From JACZSB01 sp965372015 (lineage in GTDB: Bacteria; Fidelibacterota; Marinisomatia; SCGC-AAA003-L08; TS1B11), in the NCBI GenBank assembly GCA_965372015.1, contig CBDVAP010000057.1, forward strand, positions 1-16,334: DNA of 16,334 nucleotides, written 5' to 3'. Made by a program: the position numbers and the translations under genes. Of the stretch, positions 15,277 through 16,334 are shown piece after piece; the stretch's first letter is position 1; each line of letters starts with the position of its first letter. A model generated the notes under the pieces. The model did not search any database and was not told the origin of the DNA. It saw nothing but the letters and a program-made list of their open reading frames with translations.

Positions 15277-15537
15277 TCAGTTCAGCACGGGCAGCCAGCT
15301 GTCGTCTACGATGGGGCCGAAGACGGCGATCTCGATTTCCCGGCGGGCCAGGTCGTCTCCAAACGGGCGGACGCAAGCAGCGCAGTGGGCCGGTTCGCTC
15401 TCCAGTTGCCAGCGGAAGGTGGGGACGGTGGGATCGGTTTCACCGGGCCGGACCACTTCCACCAGCCAGTGCTTGCCGGTAGGCAGCATTAGCCGGCCGG
15501 TGACTGCCAGCCGGGGCAAATCGAAATAGTTGGTCAT
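15277..15537 (-). CDS. small uncharacterised protein with a CxxC motif
   Basis: An 86-residue protein starting MTNYFDLPRLAVTG. It has alternating hydrophobic/polar stretches typical of beta-strands (KHWLVEVVRP, TFRWQLES, EIEIAVFGPIVDDSW) and one HCAAC motif around residues 52-56. The third codon base is strongly G/C, as in neighbouring genes, which supports real coding. The frame stays open upstream to a TTG at 15672, but that part translates the repeat cluster and is low-complexity, so the ATG at 15537 is preferred; its ribosome-binding site is weak. It ends 52 bases before the mutase start on the same strand. I do not recognise the family. Confidence 0.6.
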   Translation of the reverse strand: MTNYFDLPRLAVTGRLMLPTGKHWLVEVVRPGETDPTVPTFRWQLESEPAHCAACVRPFGDDLARREIEIAVFGPIVDDSWLPVLN

Positions 15538-15643
15538 GATTGTACGGAGACCTAGTAACCCAGCGCTAAAACGAGCCATAGGATAGGCAGGGAAGAGGCT
15601 GGGAGGCAAGGGATATTTGGGTGGGCAGCTTCGTATGACTAAC

Positions 15644-15667
15644 CGCCAAGACGCCAAGAGCGCCAAG
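15644..15667. repeat. three CGCCAAG copies
   Basis: CGCCAAG occurs at 15644-15650, 15652-15658 and 15661-15667, at steps of 8 and 9 bases. This 'cgccaagacgccaagagcgccaagg'-type string is a widely seen intergenic repeat as far as I recall. Confidence 0.7.
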
Positions 15668-15760
15668 GACAAAAATATCTCAGACTAGGTTACCCTGAGG
15701 CATTTCCTGAGCGGAGTCGAAGGGCTCTCGAAGGGTGACCTGTATCACCCCTCATCCTAG

Positions 15761-15781
15761 CCTTCTCCCGGTGGGAGAAGG
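15761..15781. repeat. 9-bp perfect hairpin in the repeat cluster
   Basis: CCTTCTCCC (15761-15769) and GGGAGAAGG (15773-15781) pair perfectly around a 3-base GGT loop. There is no T-run after it on the + strand, so a terminator role is not supported. It is preceded by CCCTCATCCTAG, the usual companion of this dispersed repeat type. Confidence 0.75.
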
Positions 15782-15843
15782 GACTTTAAAGCGGTATCCG
15801 GGGGCAAGGGATATTTATTATGCGGGGAGTTAGGTCGACTCAA

Positions 15844-16334
15844 TCAGCGAGAATTATTAGCAACATCCATAATCTGTTCTAATTCTTCTGGAGTAAGAAC
15901 CTGATCCCGTTTTCTGTGTATCATCCGATGACAGTTAGAACACACCACGGACATGTCAGTCTTTGGATCTATTTGGGCATCTCCACTCATGAGGCTCACT
16001 GGCCGTAGGTGATGAGCTTCGATAAAACCTTCGCCTCGTTCCCCATAAGTTTCACTAAAATCAAATCCACAAACAATGCATGTCGTACCATGATATAATA
16101 TTGCAGCTGTGCGTAGTCGCGGATTCCGTTCATAATAGTTAGAGAAGCGCTCTTTCCTTACCCCTTCGAAATACTCTTCTTCGATATGGAGGGCCTTCAG
16201 GTCTGATTTCACTTCTGCAAGGATATGCTCGACGCCGAATACCCAATGGTTTCTTGAAGGATGTAAAACGACTCCTCGATTCTTTAAGGATTGCAGTGCA
16301 CCACGGACTTGATGGTGCCATTCAGGGCGATGGG
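15844..16334 (-). CDS. winged-helix plus HNH nuclease, 5' end outside the window
   Basis: The frame is open from the window edge to TGA at 15844-15846, giving at least 162 residues, with the true start beyond 16334. The first 30 visible residues (PEWHHQVRGALQSL, then HPSRNHWVF) resemble the end of an Mrr-N-like winged helix. After a linker comes a zinc-ribbon HNH domain: the CIVC pair, FIEAHHLRPVS, then VVCSNCHRMIH. This is the ββα-Me nuclease core of McrA-like restriction proteins. An internal GTG at 16212 would cut off the winged helix and is not favoured. The gene is clearly poorer in G+C than the rest of the window, which suggests transfer. A role in restriction of modified or foreign DNA is inferred from the domains. 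Confidence 0.82.
   Translation of the reverse strand, partial: HRPEWHHQVRGALQSLKNRGVVLHPSRNHWVFGVEHILAEVKSDLKALHIEEEYFEGVRKERFSNYYERNPRLRTAAILYHGTTCIVCGFDFSETYGERGEGFIEAHHLRPVSLMSGDAQIDPKTDMSVVCSNCHRMIHRKRDQVLTPEELEQIMDVANNSR

Larger units (their letters stand above)
15605..15816. repeat. repeat cluster bounded by 14-bp direct repeats
   Basis: GGCAAGGGATATTT occurs exactly at 15605-15618 and 15803-15816. The 184 bases between hold three different repeat-like elements in series: triple CGCCAAG (15644-15667), a CCTGAGCGGAGTCGAAGG-type element (15706-15723, with TCGAAGGG repeated at 15728-15735), and a CCTCATCCTAGCCTTCTCCC hairpin element. There is no coding frame across the cluster that looks real. 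From memory, similar short sequences recur between genes in many environmental bacterial genomes; this cannot be tested from one window. Confidence 0.7.

Noticed and set aside
15538..15672. Extended N-terminus for the small CxxC protein
   Set aside because: It would translate the repeat cluster from a TTG, giving low-complexity sequence with no ribosome-binding site.
15644..15781. A CRISPR array in the repeat cluster
   Set aside because: The repeated unit is only 7 bases at 8-9 base steps, and the other elements differ from each other; there are no regular spacers and no cas genes.
16139..16321. A separate 60-codon - strand frame near the window end
   Set aside because: It overlaps the HNH nuclease gene in another frame; the nuclease frame continues through this region with winged-helix-like sequence.

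Overview
The window is about 16.3 kb of GC-rich bacterial chromosome (by eye near 60% G+C across most genes) with short gaps and operons joined by 4-base overlaps. Two ECF sigma/anti-sigma modules, an exported HEAT-repeat protein, a glycolate oxidase operon, a two-subunit-type (archaeal/Firmicutes-like) methylmalonyl-CoA mutase, a type III pantothenate kinase and a biotin ligase without a DNA-binding domain fit an environmental Gram-negative heterotroph, perhaps of an FCB-like or candidate phylum. No taxonomic marker is present, so this is only an inference.

Layout. (1) 145-930: a short-chain dehydrogenase on +. (2) 992-2429: a small DUF6249-like membrane protein on -, divergent from an ECF sigma factor followed by a small two-helix membrane protein on +. 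(3) 2444-5205: a - strand operon of a second ECF sigma factor, a zinc-finger transmembrane anti-sigma factor and a secreted TPR-like/HEAT-repeat protein. It meets the first sigma operon tail to tail with 14 bases between the stop codons. (4) 5404-9196: glcDEF on +, complete, with overlapping junctions. (5) 9197-9806: a 610-base stretch without a convincing gene. It holds an inverted repeat overlapping a possible start site, a homopurine run and two doubtful small ORFs. (6) 9807-12039: an Rrf2-family regulator on -, divergent from a glutaryl-CoA dehydrogenase-like gene, which is followed by a lipoprotein with a heavy-metal-associated (HMA) domain and a clear terminator. (7) 12120-15537: a - strand run of a small CxxC protein, the mutase catalytic subunit, biotin ligase and pantothenate kinase. 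(8) 15541-15843: a non-coding cluster of dispersed-type repeats bounded by exact 14-base direct repeats. (9) 15844 to the window end: the 3' part of an AT-richer gene for a winged-helix plus HNH nuclease.

Metabolic theme. The enzymes oxidise glycolate to glyoxylate, dehydrogenate an acyl-CoA (probably glutaryl-CoA), and interconvert methylmalonyl-CoA and succinyl-CoA. Biotin ligase and pantothenate kinase support biotin-dependent carboxylation and CoA supply, so the mutase-birA-coaX run reads as a propionate/methylmalonyl-CoA block with its cofactor genes. The sigma modules look like envelope-signal transducers. The most unusual parts are the convergent pair of sigma modules with the HEAT protein, the structured 9.2-9.8 kb gap, the repeat cluster at 15.6-15.8 kb, and the nuclease gene running off the end. 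I found no complete new defence or mobile system.
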